From assembly GCA_038503075.1 (NCBI GenBank), contig JBCAML010000001.1, positions 62,001 through 126,000 on the forward strand: DNA of 64,000 bases, written 5' to 3'. Origin of the DNA: Gyromitra esculenta (taxonomy: Eukaryota > Ascomycota > Pezizomycetes > Pezizales > Discinaceae). The position numbers and the translations under genes were made by a program. The first letter of the stretch is position 1, and every line of letters starts with the position of its first letter. The notes under the pieces were generated by a model. It was not told the DNA's origin. It saw nothing but the letters and a program-made list of their open reading frames with translations, and did no database searches. Shown here piece by piece: positions 45,844 through 59,282 of this stretch.

Positions 45844-48800
45844 CTTGGACTTCTCGACTTGTCGACAATCTGACTCAAGAGAATATCAAACGCAAATGGA
45901 GGGGGGGCCACTGAATATAAAGGGTTTGGAGTTTCGGGGGTGAGACAAATAGGTAGCGTTCCTCCGGACTGACGCCCTGTAGTAAGATTCCCTCTTTCGA
46001 TAAAAAAAGCGGTTAATAATTATTAGCTCCAGGCACCTAGATATCCCGAGCACACGCGCTTTGCATTCACCCCCGCACGCAGGAATGTGGCAGGTAGCGG
46101 TACTAACGGGCCAATGGAGTTTAGTAATATAATTTCCTCAATGGTCACTTAAACAGCAAGGGTAGAACTATACCCGAGGCGCAAGGTTGCTTCTGCGAGC
46201 CGTGGATTCCCCGAACCACAGACACGTTACTCGATTTATACGCAAGTTACAGTATCTCGGTCCACTGCACGGGATATGATTATGGAGACGAGGAAAATCT
46301 TTACGAAATTCCCAGCTAGGCCCCGCTATTTAATCACCAACAAAACTCCCCCTCTTCTAGAGCGTACGGAACGTATAAAATGACGTGTTATGAAGTGGGG
46401 AAAAGTAAGGCTGTACAGTAGGCTGTGGAGAGTACAAGACTACAATCACGATCTCTCTTTGATCATGTCTATCAACGTGGAGGAATGTTCCGTATAAAGA
46501 TCTGATCCACACAGCCTATTTCCGTTTGTGAACTCTTACTCGATCAAGTGTCAGCATCGGCAAAACAGGTCACCCTAACCGATTAAGTACCAATATTAAA
46601 CAAGTGGGGTCTGGGAGGAACTTCCAACTTCTGGATACGCTCGGATTGCTGCAGAGCTAATATCTCCCTTACCCAGGCTATCAGTAACCGAAGATATGGG
46701 GTCCCGTCGCGGAGACTACACCGGCACGCCTCTCTGCAATTTTTTCTTGCAAGCATATGATAGATTAAGGAATACAGAAAAAAGAGTACGTCGCCTCTAT
46801 AGTTGAGTCGGTGACCAAACCGAGAGCTAAAGATGGTGATGGTGGAGTCAAGCCCACCCTCAACCATTGTGGCCTGATAGCATGTTCTGCTGCGGATCAA
46901 TCTGTATCTGCAGGTGACCTAACAATTGCTTTTGTGGAGTTCCCCAATAACCCCAACAAGAAAGCACGAATATTGCCAAGGTCGGCAAAACGCCTCAGTT
47001 ACGCCAAGACTGTCGTTTGATAGGATGCCGTTCCTTCCGAGAGGTAGATTCGTGCCAAGACATCCAGCCCAGCATTGGCAGAAAAGCTTACTTATGACGT
47101 CCACAGCGTAACATCGAAACGACCTGTGGTACCGGTGAGAAATTGACCTCTTATATGTAAAGGGTGGAATCTTGAGATAATCCTTGGACCACATGCCCAC
47201 ATGTGCGTTGTTCCAATCATCGGGATCTTGAGGCTATTTGCTGCACTTACAGCAGCCCAAGATCCATCCGCGAGGTCACATCCGAGAGTGCATCCAAAAA
47301 ATAATATTGATTTGTTATCACAGCTATCATCAAACTTTAATCTCAGTAAGCTCGTTACAGCGGTTAGATACGGTATACACGAAATATAATCAAATAAGGT
47401 TGAGATACGGATAATTAACTCCACCCTTTTGGTGGCAATATAAAGGGCTCCACCGTCCCCTGGTCATAGCACTTTGCAGTAAAGTAATTTCCCTTAACCA
47501 TTAAGAAGCATCTAATGCACCTTAGCCTATCCGTAAGTCCGATACCACGAGAACTATCTGAACGTATCAACAGGTTCAACCTACACAATATAGGTTCGTT
47601 TGCTATAACAAACACTTTAAATCTTCCCGATGCATGTAGCGTGTTTGAGTTGATTCATAAACTGATCACATTTTTCTTCATACAGCGTAAAGTTTAAATA
47701 TCTTGAATTTATTTAATTTATTTAATTTATCTTAAAAAAAGGTGTATCCCTAATTGCACACTTTGCATTATCTATACCCACACCTTGGCCTTGGTATCCG
47801 TCAACTTGTGTCTGCATCTCCACTAATCGATCATTCCAGTGCATGTCAATGTAACCAAGATAATTGGGATATCATGTTTTCTACTTATGGATTTCGATGT
47901 CCTCTTCACGTTGATTTTCACTGGCGAGGAAAAACACGGAATGTTGTGTCGTACTTTGAATCCTGAAATCTGTTTGGGCCTTTAAAGGAAGAGTGCGAAG
48001 AGATAGCTACTACATGTATGTAGCTACATGTAGATACCCTACATGGTCTAAAGTATGCTGCAGAAATCTCTTAGTGGCATGTGAATTGTAAGCGTACCAA
48101 CGTATACGTCTAGTGGTGTATAATCCTGCACTGAACTCACCAAATGCGAATCTAGACAGCGCTTGCCTCACTAGCGTGTAAGTTGACGGGATCACCTAGT
48201 CATTCTAGGACATGACTGCGTCTAGCAAGTACGGAAAGAAAGAACCTTGATCGAACGACGGAAAGATACTGAAAGAGGTGCTATGCTACTATACTCCGCT
48301 ATCCTCTCTATGTAGGCTAGCTACATAGGCGCAGAAGGTTGTTTATGCTTTCGGAAAGGTAAAGTTTGTTGCTAGCCAACTCACCATATATATCAAACTC
48401 TCAACAAAACTGAGCTACGAGTTCTCAACAGAAGTTTCAATTTTTCCAGGTTCTGGTAAACGCCATTGCTCCGGCTTCAAGACCGATCACTCGACTCGCC
48501 AAGAGAGCGACCGGTAGCGAAGTTGGCCTAAAGTCATCGTTCTGGGTGACTGTGGCTTAGTTTCCATCAAACCTGGAAGGATCGCCTGCTTAGTAATGAC
48601 AGTGTGACAGTGTGTTTTGCCATCTTAAAAATGATATTGCTTGTTTTAGGTTTTGCACTTGTAAAGCGTTCCTGAGAAAACCCTCACTTGAGACATATAT
48701 GTGAACCGTGTTTCTGAGTGATTGGTAGCTATAATAATCTAGGCACCAGCCATTTGATGTGTGTTACGTTTACGGGAAATTCCGTATCAGAATACAAACA

Positions 48801-51143
48801 AAGAATGATGGAATCGTAAGTGGGCTGTGAAGGCCAGCCATCAAGATCGGCTATCCAGTTGATTGCATTCTGCGAAAATACTTTTTAATTGTCCAGACTC
48901 TGGTAAACATTAAGAAACAGCACTGAAGGCCAACAGCGAGTGAGATATTATGAGACGAGACATCACTATAGAAAATTCGATGCCTGTTTTAGCCCCCAGG
49001 CCAATCCTTTGAGTCGTCTGTTTGAAATTGAGGGTTCCGGCTGAGGTATTTAGATCAAGGATAACCCCTCAGAGACTCGGATAGCCCTTGCTAATTTCCA
49101 TTGCCGAGGTCTTTTATTGGCCAATATAGGGTTGAAAGCGGCTTCGGCACAAAGTTGTAATCGAATTTAGAGTCCTACGGAGGTACATAACACCGATGTT
49201 AGTAAGATATATTGAACTTATATGTAGTGACGCGGCCTCAAAAGTGTGCTTTTAGGTATTGCACTTGTAGAACATTCGCCTTAAGCTTTTTGAGACCAGC
49301 CCTCGAAGCTACATGTGGTACTACAATGCTACTTGGTTGGGCGAGTGTGAGACATGGGATGGGTTATGCGTATACGTACTAATAAACAAAGAAATAAGTA
49401 TAGACACATGTAGCTTAAGCTTTCAAATCTGTCATTATTGAATATATTCTCAGTAAGTTGAAGTAGACACTTGTAAACACTACTGAAAATTTTTATTATA
49501 TATACTTGTCTTGTTGGTACAGTTGGAGTGCAGGCCTTGAGCTTCAGGCATACATGTATCGTACCCGTAAACCCTCTGTCGTGCCGCCTCACGATCGATC
49601 GTGGACTATATTGGTCATACTGCTTAAAATAGGAGCTTTCAAAGATATCTAAACCCAGATGAAGCTAAGTCCCTATAATATGACCTCCTCATCTATTTAA
49701 GATTGGATTTATGATGAAAGAGTTGGATCAAATTCACTCATGTTTCCCCAGGTAGCTCGAGCTAAGAGGTTTGCATTCACTAAGAATCACTCACTCCACG
49801 ATGTTGCTTGGGTGAATTCATAACTTTGGTTATGATTAGTGTTACTGGTAGTAGTATCTGGGGGCTGCAATTGAGTTGAAGCTCAAGCTGGCGATGGTCG
49901 ATATTGGCAAAGCTTAATGAAATATTCACTCGCTTCGTAATATAACTTTATGTGCAAAGATGCTTATTACCAATCCATCTATATCGGTGCTTTTCTACGA
50001 ATTAGGAAAATTGACTGTGTATTGAGTAAGCAATCTGGATGGCTTACTCTTTGCAATAAATTGAAAGATGGTGTACATAGACGCCTTCACGGTCTACCCG
50101 GATACCACCCTTACCCGGACAGCTAACGGGAATAAGAAAGTTTCTAGCGTTGCAACCGGCTTCTTTGCTGCTTAAGCAGGAATTCTCTACCGGATATTAA
50201 CCAATCATCTATCCGGGTGAGGGGGATGTCCGGGTGGACCATGGAGGCGTTTATATCTGTTTTTTTCTGACGAATTCGGAGCTGGGGGCGTAACCGGGAA
50301 ACGCCTGTCTTGGAAAATTCATGATCAAATATGTCATGATCAACAGTAAAATACACCTTTGGTAAGTGAGCACTGAGCAAACAATCCAGAGTACTTAGGA
50401 GTTCACCGAATTCTGGGAAATGTGACAAAAAGCCGCATCCCGCCAAACGCATCTCCAAAAGAACAAAATCGATCGAATCATGAGCCAATCTCTACTCTAT
50501 AGCTAAATATATCGAATCGTGTCCAACTACATACTTGCATCTCTTCGTCATTGTTGCCAATTTAGCTGCTTTAGGGTAGAATGCACAGCTCTTTGCAAAA
50601 TTTCCCAGTCTTTAATGAATGCTGCAGTACGCATTAAAGAGAAAAAGCAAACATTGATTCAGAGGAGATAGATAATCTGCTAATTGTACACTGAATTAGA
50701 CTTAAGGCGAGTTGGTAAATGGCGGAGAGGGTGGTTAATTGAGTCAACGATTAGTAATCAACTGCCATACGTTTCATTCAGTGTCGAGAGGTATCTGTCT
50801 ATTGGAGCTGTCCGTATCGTCACGTACCTGGAATTAGATTTCCCCGCTCCCAAGATGTTGATACCGGGGAATCACCCGGAAGTATTCCGGGAGTTGTTCC
50901 CTGGTAGTAATATTAATTAAGCGACTCCATATTGGGCAAGGGCTCTGTACTACCTACGCGGCGAAGATCTTATAAATCAATTTCAAAACCTCCTCAGAAC
51001 CTAGCGTTTCCCGAGAGATTCCCCTCATCGATTGATATTGTGTTCGATTTCTAATACATAGTATCTCTGAAGGGGTATACGTATATGGGGTTGGTTTGTT
51101 CTGGGGCTTTTGAAATACCTGTTTCGGTATTCGCAAGTGCTTC
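45844..51143. other. Gene-poor 5.3 kb
   Basis: No gene is supported. Two open frames, 50144-50488 (-) and 50684-50920 (+), are the most protein-like but show no domain and could be chance. A short near-palindromic tract of CTACATGTA units lies near 48010-48034. The sequence is AT-rich throughout. Confidence 0.45.
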
Positions 51144-53175
51144 ATGATGTTTTTCCGGGTACCGTTACTACTCGCATTCAGTACAGTTTTCGTCTCAGCT
51201 GCTGCGTTGAACAAGACTGGTTACTGGAGTTCAAAGTCGCCAACTGTCTCCATACAAAATGGCACCGTTCAAGGCCTCCACCTACCTGCTTTTAATGAAG
51301 ATATCTTTCTCAGCGTTCCGTTTGCTGCACCTCCTGTTGGCAATCTACGGTTCCGGCGTCCACAGCCGTACAATAACACTTGGAAAGGAGTATTGAAGGT
51401 GACAACTCAGGGGCCTTCATGCCCTGCGTACGGTGGGTTTGCAACAGGGTTGCAATTGGACGAAGATTGCTTGACCTTAGATGTGGTGAGGCCTGCTGGA
51501 GCGGAGAGGAAAGATAAATTACCAGTTATGGTTTGGATATATGGTGGTGGTAAGCTGATCTTGGTGTGGAAACTCTGAAGACCTGATATTGATTGGGCTT
51601 GGGTCAGGATTTACTGCTGGGGCTAGCGCGGATCCGAGATACAATTTATCATATATAGTCAATGCCAGTGTAACCATCAATAAGCCGGTTATTGCAGTTG
51701 GAATTAACTATAGGGTAGCTGGGTTTGGTTTCCTCGCTGGACAAGATGTGTTTAATTCTGGAAATTCTAACCTTGGGCTTCATGACCAACGCCATGCCCT
51801 GAGATGGCTGCACGAGAATATTGCATCTTTTGGAGGAGACCCAAAGAAGGTCACAATCTGGGGGGAGTCTGCTGGAGGGTTTTCAGTTGCGTATCATCTG
51901 ATTGCAAAAAACGGGAATCATGAAGGTCTCTTCCGGGCAGCGATTATGCAGAGTGGATCAAGTCTGGGGCCGACGCGTGAGTAGATCTTAACCGGGTATA
52001 ACTTTGGCGACGTATTTCTAATTCAAATTGTTTGTTAGTTTATTCTCTAGGCTTCTACGATGGAATGTACAAAAACATAACGGATACTGTTAGGTGAGTA
52101 CTTTCATCTAGCTTACTTCTTGCTTTTAACTTATTGGCGTTGAAAACCAGATGTACCAATTCATCCGATCGTCTCCAATGTTTGCGGGAAGTTCCGTATA
52201 AAGAATTATTCGAAGCTCTAAGCCCACAAATATGGACTCCTGTTGTTGATGGAAATCTCATCCCACGCTTGCCCTCCGATATGATGGAGTCAGGCAATTT
52301 CGCCGATGTTGCGATCCTCAGTGGGGCAAACACCGTATTTCCCCGATACTAGTACGCCTGGAAAAGATGAATACGTCTTAATTAATTCCCGGAATACAGG
52401 ACGAAGGTACAGCAACCTTCTTTGGTCCACGCGATCTAATTAACACCGACCAAGACCTGCACACATACCTCAACGGATCTATTCTTGCCATTATTCCATC
52501 CTCCATCGATACTATACTACAATTATACCCCGATGATCCAGCTCTTGGTTGTCCCTTCGATACAGGCACCGAGCGCTTTGCTGATCAAGGGTACCAGTAT
52601 AAGCGCTCAGCAGCAATTGTGGGCGACTACAAAATACAGGCCGGACGGAGACATACATGCGAGTATTATGCAGGCAAAGGGAATAAAGTTTATTCTTATC
52701 GGTTTGATCAAAACCCATGGGATGGTAAAATGGAACTTATAGCAACGGTTGCGCCGGTTTATTCAACGCACTATTCGGAGGTATGTTCTGGCAATTCTGC
52801 CATGGGGGAACGGTGATAGGATACTGACTATGTTGGTAGATTGGATTTGTCTTTAATAACCCAAGCTATAACATAACAACGTATGTTGGGCTAGACCCAA
52901 AGGTTCAAGCACTGTCAACTTTGATTTCTCGTAGTTGGATCAGTTTTGCACATGATCTCGATCCTAATAACCATGGAGGTAAGAACAATACCAAACAATA
53001 GCCGTTCTAGATAGACTAATGCTCCATAGTCAAAGGGGCACCGAAATGGCCTGAATATAAAAATTCAGCCTCAAATATGGTGTTTAATTCTAATAAAACA
53101 TATGTGGAAAAGGATGATTACAGAAGGAAGCAGTTTGAATTTTGGAAGACAATTTGGCGTGAAGTTGGATGTTGA
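51144..53175 (+). CDS. Secreted type-B carboxylesterase/lipase family protein
   Basis: Seven exons (51144-51549, 51608-51976, 52051-52093, 52151-52334, 52400-52780, 52840-52978, 53030-53175) give 555 residues, the usual length for fungal type-B carboxylesterases. A signal peptide covers about residues 1-20. EDCLTLDVVRP is the family's second signature. The oxyanion glycines YGGGF cross the first intron. The nucleophile Ser lies in GESAGG near residue 223. NTDEGT supplies the acid, and THYSEI supplies the catalytic His. All triad elements are present, so it should be an active extracellular ester hydrolase. The substrate (lipid, cutin-like, feruloyl or xenobiotic ester) is not predictable. Several N-x-S/T sites fit a secreted glycoprotein. 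Confidence 0.92.
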
Positions 53176-53809
53176 TTGATTAGGGGCTCAAAATGAATTT
53201 GTAAATAGTATTGGGGGGTTATCTAGGACTGTAGTTAGATCCGGCATGCTGTCTACTGGGTGGTTAGATGGTGACAATGCTAAATCGATCTCCCGCTTTG
53301 AATGACCCAATGTCTGCACGTCTGGGTGGTCTTTGTCTGCACACGGAAGCTGATCTTTGTACCGCATTCATCGACTAAACTTTCTGAAAGCCTATGCGTG
53401 TTTTTCATCCAAAGTCATCCACAAACCGTATTGGCTATTGGTCATTGGATGCAAGGGAAGAGCGGATAAACGTTGATTGTAGTAACATCGTGAGATACAG
53501 GCCTGATTAATGAAGTTTATGTTGTCTGTGGGACTTTTGCTAAACTCATGTATTTATTATTCGCTATGATAGCTCAACGATACAACTCGATCATACAGAC
53601 ATCACTCGGCCTGAACCCACTCCCACCAGACGAGACGCAAGACTTAAGGTTCGCCAGGATACTAAACTGAGATTGAAATTCGCTGGATTGTTAGATACAC
53701 ACGTAAATCTGCACTCTCTGATCGAAGTGGTAGAAAAAGGAAATCAACGGCGCAATCATCCAATGCTGTTAAAGGCAGCAGTGATGTTCGTGTTGGTGGT
53801 GGGGGCCAT
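53176..53809. other. Intergenic, no separate gene
   Basis: This is the 3' flank of the esterase and the promoter of the peptidase. No motif strong enough to call. Confidence 0.45.
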
Positions 53810-56558
53810 ATGCAAGCCAGAGTGAGTTTCCCCGTTGATCTTCGTTGCGCACGTTGCACAGAGCTTCCCTTACCCCAACGTTCTCACCCCACATTTCATC
53901 CAACACGCCCCTCCCAATTCTCCGCTCTGGCTGCCCTATCATCGCTTAAGAAAGTTTTCTTGTTCTTTTCCCTCTCTTTTATCACTCTTCTCTTCTCCAT
54001 TTCCATTGTGACTCCTCTCCCCCGTCTTTCTGCTCTGCTGCGTCAATTCCCCCGCTCTCAGCTCTCGTTCAACGCTAGCTTCCGCCCTTTCGCAAACAAT
54101 CAGTTCAGACTGCTCACTACTTCCAGCATGGGTTATCCGAAGCCACCCCCAGCTCCAAGATTCGAGCATACTCCGGGGACTCTGTTGAGGGATACACACC
54201 GCGTCATTGATAGCTCGCGTAAGCTCGAAGATGATATTGCTGCAAATGTCACCCTAGAGACGGCTTCATTCGACAGTGTCATCAAACCACTCGCTGAGGA
54301 TGAGAATGCCATGGGGCTTGAGACGGCGATCTTGGGGTTTTACCAATACGTCAGTGCTAACAAGGCCTTAAGGGATGCTAGTAGCGAGTCCGAAAAACTG
54401 CTTGAAGTAAGTCTCACTCTGAAGCAAATTTGCAATTGGGGCACAATTGATTATTCAACTAAACTTCTAGGACTATGGGATCGAATCTTCCATGCGTGAG
54501 GACATCTTTAAGCTCGTATCGGCCGTGGCCACCCAAAACGAGAAGAAACCAGTCTCGAATCTTCCAGAATCACTCCGTCTCCTCGAGAAAATGAATAAAG
54601 ATTATATTCGCAACGGTCTCGCCCTGCCGGAAGATAAGCGTGCTCGCTTTAAGGAAATCAAAAAGGAGCTCTCTACTCTTAGCATTGAGTTCTCTAAACG
54701 CCTCAATGAGGAGAATGGCGGGATCTGGTTCACACCAGAAGAGCTCAGAGGTGTCCCAGAAGATGTTTTGCACGGTCTGAAGAAGGGCGAAGGCGAGAAC
54801 GAGGGGAAATATTGGCTAACTTTCAAATATCCTGATTTGTTCCCAACAATGAAATATGCCGTCGACCCTGAGACCAGGAGAAAGGTCTTCCTTGGTAACG
54901 AGAACAAGTGTAACGAGAATTCGGAGCTTTTCAAAAAGGCGATCGAGCTCCGTGACGAGAATGCTAGGTTACTAGGATTCAGGTCACATGCTGAATTCAC
55001 CTTAGACGTTAAAATGGCTCATACCCCTGAGAAGGTGTTAGCATTCTTGAACGACTTACGAACGAGATTAGAGCCAGGAGGCGAGCAGGAGATTGCAAGG
55101 TTGAAGGAGTTCAAAAAGGCAGATACCCAGGAAAATAAACTCTTCGATGATGGGAAATACTACCTTTGGGACCATAGGTACGGAACTTTCATCCCATCGC
55201 TATTGGCAATTGGCTAAAAATGTATCCTACAGATATTACGACCGTATGCTTCTCGAGAAAGAATATCAGCTTGACGCCCAAAAGATTGCCGAATATTTTC
55301 CTGTCACAGAAACTATTCAAGGCATGATGAAGATCTTCGAGACTCTTTTTGGGTTGGAGTTTGTTGAAGTTATTGACGACACTAAACACGTGTGGCACGA
55401 GGACACGAAGCAGTTCCGTGTTTATAATGAGAAGACATCAGATGAGGCAGAGCAGACATTTGTCGGCTGGTTGTATCTGGACTTACACCCTAGAGAAGGG
55501 AAGTATGGACATGCAGCTAACTTTAACCTGCAACCGGTAAGTTTTCGGTAGATATTATTTTTTAGGGTTATCCCTCTAATAATTTCGCACAGGGTTTTAC
55601 GGATAAAGAGGGGAAGAGACGTTATCCAGCAACAGCATTGGTTTGTAATTTCTCAAAGCCAACAAAGACAAAGCCGTCTCTATTAAAGCATGATGAAGTC
55701 GTGAGTGCACTATCTTTGCATTTGCAAGTCCTTCCGTATAGTCTCCACCTAACATACCTAGACAACACTTTTTCATGAACTCGGTCACGGTATTCATGAC
55801 CTCGTCTCAATTACTAAATACGCACGGTTCCACGGTACCAATGTCGTGCGCGACTTTGTTGAAGCTCCCTCCCAGATGCTTGAAAACTGGTGTTGGACCT
55901 CATCCGAAATCATTGGGCTCTCTCACCACTACAAGACCGGTGAGAAAATGCCTCAGGACATCGTGGATACCATAATCAAGACAAAGCACGTCAACGATGC
56001 ACTATTCAATCTCCGTCAGCTTCACTTCGCTTTCTTCGACATGAAGGTTCACAACTTGGAAAATCACGAGGACGCAAAGAAAATCAACCCGAGCGTAGAG
56101 TATAACAAGCTGCGGACAGAGATTTCACTTTTGGATCCACCACCGAAGAATCGCGATGTGTGTATTTCCCGAGTTGCACCTGCAGTTTGCCATTATTATG
56201 TTCACAGACCTGGTACTGATAATTCGGCGCAGACCTTTGGCCATGGGGAGGCGACGTTTGGGCACCTAATGGGAGGCTATGATGCCGGTTATTACGGATA
56301 CCTTTGGTTTGTCCTACATTTTTCCTTCCGTTTCCCTCTCCTATGTTAACATAAAATAGGTCCCAAGTGTTCTCAACGGATATGTTCTACGCGGCATTCA
56401 AAAAGGCGCCTATGGACGGCGAAGAGGGAAGGCGATATCGCCACACAGTACTCGAGAGGGGTGGTAGTCAGGATGAGATGGAGACTTTGAAAGAGTTCTT
56501 GGGCAGGGAACCGAATTCTGATGCATTTTTTGAGGACTTGGGACTGTCGAAGAAATAA
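53810..56558 (+). CDS. M3 family zinc metallopeptidase (saccharolysin/thimet oligopeptidase-like)
   Basis: Seven exons (53810-54406, 54471-55177, 55233-55536, 55593-55700, 55762-56157, 56233-56306, 56360-56558) give 794 residues. The zinc site is FHELGHGIH (H577, E578, H581) with the third ligand E606 in FVEAPSQMLENW. The C-terminal GHLMGGYDAGYYGYLWSQVF is the M3 substrate-binding signature. Family members cleave oligopeptides, including peptides released by the proteasome or in mitochondria. The N-terminus is extended by 106 residues before the in-frame MGYPKPPPAP, with a hydrophobic stretch and an Arg/Ser-rich, acid-poor segment resembling a targeting signal. The intron 56158-56232 (75 nt) has no stop in frame. 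I removed it because splicing restores continuity between NRD and TFGHGEATF. Confidence 0.93.
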
Positions 56559-57235
56559 GGACCTGTAAATATGATAATAGGCTTTTTAGGGGGGAGCACA
56601 TGGATTACACGCTCAAGAAGCGAATGACATGGATTGCATTTCGTTAAGACGTGTTTGAGGTTGACGGTTTTTAATTTGGACGGTGTGCTGAACCCTATAC
56701 TGGTTGCTCGTGACATAATCTTATGCACATCCTACCCTTTAAGCATATTCTCACCAATAGGGGCCCTGGTTTATATCCTGCTTGTCTTCGAGTGCTTATT
56801 CTCTACTCGAGACGATCACTCCCAGCGATCCATTACCTGGTAATGGGCCTCAATAGACCTAACCCCAATGTCCTGTAGGGGGTCGTATGCCCTGAACGAA
56901 GAGCTATTCCCATGTGCCTGGAGAACCAAATATCTCGAGCTTCAGACTTTTAAACCCTTTTCTAGTGTTAGGTGAAAAGCTCGCAGTCGGAACCTCTAAT
57001 GGCCACCGCTTCGCGGAGGTGCCCTACCTCCAGCATACTGATATTGGGTTAGAGTTTCTGTTCGTGGAGGGGGGCAACCAGGTTTTACTAGCCAAACCAG
57101 CTGACCAATCAACATCGAGATCGATCCTTCTCCAAACCCTAACCCTCTAATTCGTTCGGGGTAATACGAATACGACTCAATCAGCTTCAAGGTAGCCTTG
57201 TAGATGTGAATTGGTAATCAAGCATCCAACTTCTA

Positions 57236-57369
57236 CTCGTGCTCTAGCATAAGTACCTAAAAATGCCTTTTGGTGGCAAAGTTTTTTTAATTCGTCCCGC
57301 AGCAGCGCTTCAAAGTTTGGTTGGCCAAAGCCTTACCCTTGTTTTCAGGTACTTATGCTAGAGCACAAG
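57236..57369. mobile_element. MITE-like element, TIR CT[CT]GTGCTCTAGCATAA
   Basis: The ends (57236-57258 and 57347-57369) are inverted copies matching at 22 of 23 positions, and TA lies just outside each end. The element is 134 bp and non-coding. TA flanks again suggest a Tc1/mariner-type origin. The TIR sequence is unrelated to the other two elements in the window. Confidence 0.68.
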
Positions 57370-57997
57370 TACTATCTCAACACTCAAGGAAGTTGTTTTC
57401 CGAGTGATAATACGTGACCAACAGAAATTTAATTAGAACATCGGAAACCATTAAGAACCAAGGATACATGTAGTTATGAATATTCTACCATTTGTAACGA
57501 CCTCATACGGAATTGTGTACAGTCATGTTCGTAAAGTCCTGGCACTTTACCGACCACATATAATAAACCAAACGGTCATGGATCGAGAGGGGAAACAGTA
57601 GATCGAAAGGGAAGAAAGCTACGGAAATCCTGAGAGGCTAAATAACGCCTAACGCCTTCGCACAACTACCTTCTGCAAAAACTACTCGTGATACAATCGG
57701 GTATTCAGTGATACAAGGATTTGAACCAATCAAGATATGGGGCGAATATGGTGAGAAGCGGCATAGATGGTTCGAAAACTTCCATAAATGGCTTGATCAA
57801 CGAAGTGGCGGTGCTATACATCACCACCTTGAGTCTTGCTTGCCCAATAGGGCGTCCCATTCATCAGAATCCCTGTATCATTGAATACCCGATTGTATCA
57901 CGAGTATAATCTCAATCCGCCAACAGTCGTGCTCAATAGAGATGAGGTGTGCCAGGACTTTTCGAACGGGGCTGTACTTTACTCTATCAAGCTTTTA

Positions 57998-58142
57998 GAG
58001 CGGTGGAGGGGTCAGCGAGGCAGAGGGTATAATGAGGCTTGAGTAGCAAATGGAACATTTCGCCACAAAATGTATATAAGTTTGCTAGCCGAGACCGCCA
58101 AGCCTCGTTATACCCTCTGCCTCGCTGACCACTTCAGTGCTC
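57998..58142. mobile_element. MITE-like element with long TIRs, TA flanks
   Basis: Terminal arms of about 44 nt are inverted copies. The inner 32 nt (58010-58041 and 58099-58130) match at 31 positions, and the outer 12 nt are more diverged. The end is GAGC and TA lies on both sides (57996-57997, 58143-58144). Total 145 bp, with no open frame. Confidence 0.7.
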
Positions 58143-58371
58143 TACAAGATGAGGGGTTGTGAGGGGTTGTGAGGTCTTGGCAAACGGTTGCCTAACATGC
58201 TAAAGATTAACCACCTTAACTTTTAGAATTATCTACACAACCTTGAGGCCACCGCGGAAAATTCGTTTATAATAACGATAGTCTAGGTTGGCAATTACTA
58301 GTGTGAATATTTTGATATCTAATTAATAAGCTTGTACTTATTTTTACGCCATATGTAGTTGTGCGACAATC

Positions 58372-59282
58372 ATGCCCCCCCAAAGAAAACGTGTCCCTGG
58401 ATCACAGAGCAACAGATTGCCTCCAATTACACCCTCAATTTTTAGGTTTGCTGCCCTTTCAAGCGAATATTAAACCAACGAAAGGATTCCCATAATAGTG
58501 AGGCTAACAAATTTAAAGTCCTTCTACGAGCCCAAGACTCGCAGCAACTCATTGCGGATGTGTTGGCAACCCAAAGGATATTCTATACAAGCTGCCGGAA
58601 TTTGCACGGTATACTAGATCTAGATTTGCTCTTTTTAAAAAATATCTCGGCATTTTTTATCATTTCTATATACGTGTCATGAGGCTAACCTATCCTGAGA
58701 AGTCTCCTTGCAAACCCTATAGTAACTTTATATGTTGGCGAAGATAAAACCGAGTATCACGTCCACGAAGATACGCTATGCCAACTCCCGTTTTTTCGAG
58801 CTGCCCTTCAAGGCCAATTTAAAGAAGCCTTGGAGAAGAAAATTAGTATGCCAGATGATGATCCGGCAGCTTTATCAACTCTCATTCAACAGCTATATAC
58901 CGGAAAATACACATATGATCCAAATGTAGAAATTGGAAAACTCCGGGGATCCCCGGAGGAACCATCAGCCGCGCTTGTTGAGGCATTGTTCCATCTCGAA
59001 GCGTGGGTCGTAGTTCATAAATACGGTTTTAGTCACGAATCCCAGGTGCACACTTCGTTTCATTCTTCTCTAGCTGTTTTGAGCGACCTGGGTCTCCTTC
59101 GGATCTGGAAGGCTGCTTACGATACTGATGTCGTACGTTATAATGAACCATGGGGAGACACCAGCACATGGCTTGACAGGCTATTTAGTGATGATCCCGA
59201 AGAGCTGCGACAGACACTTTTAGACTGTCCAGAACTGGCTTATGATCTGCTACGTGCGATTACTACTACTATTGCGGAATAA
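58372..59282 (+). CDS. BTB/POZ domain protein, copy 1
   Basis: The core frame (58700-59282) encodes a BTB/POZ domain starting TLYVGEDKTEYHVHEDTL, then LPFFRAALQGQFKEA and a C-terminal helical part ending LLRAITTTIAE. BTB domains mediate dimerisation and often link substrates to Cul3 ligases. I join it to a 74-nt first exon (58372-58445, MPPQRKRVPGSQSN) by analogy with the paralogues downstream. The exon phases fit, giving 218 residues. However, the inferred intron is 254 nt with a weak GTTTGC donor, so the 5' part is uncertain. The BTB core is well supported by the paralogues. Confidence 0.7.

Larger units (their letters stand above)
56559..58371. other. Intergenic with two MITE-like elements
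   Basis: No coding gene was seen. Two TA-flanked inverted-repeat elements (listed separately) and a two-unit CCCTAA match near 57137 are present. Confidence 0.5.

Noticed and set aside
48010..48034. Near-palindromic CTACATGTA-type repeats
   Set aside because: Short low-complexity tract. Similar ACATGTAC motifs occur elsewhere in the window, so it gives no evidence for a specific site.
50144..50920. 114-codon minus frame and 78-codon plus frame upstream of the esterase
   Set aside because: Protein-like composition in parts, but no homology I can recognise, no intron pattern and short length.
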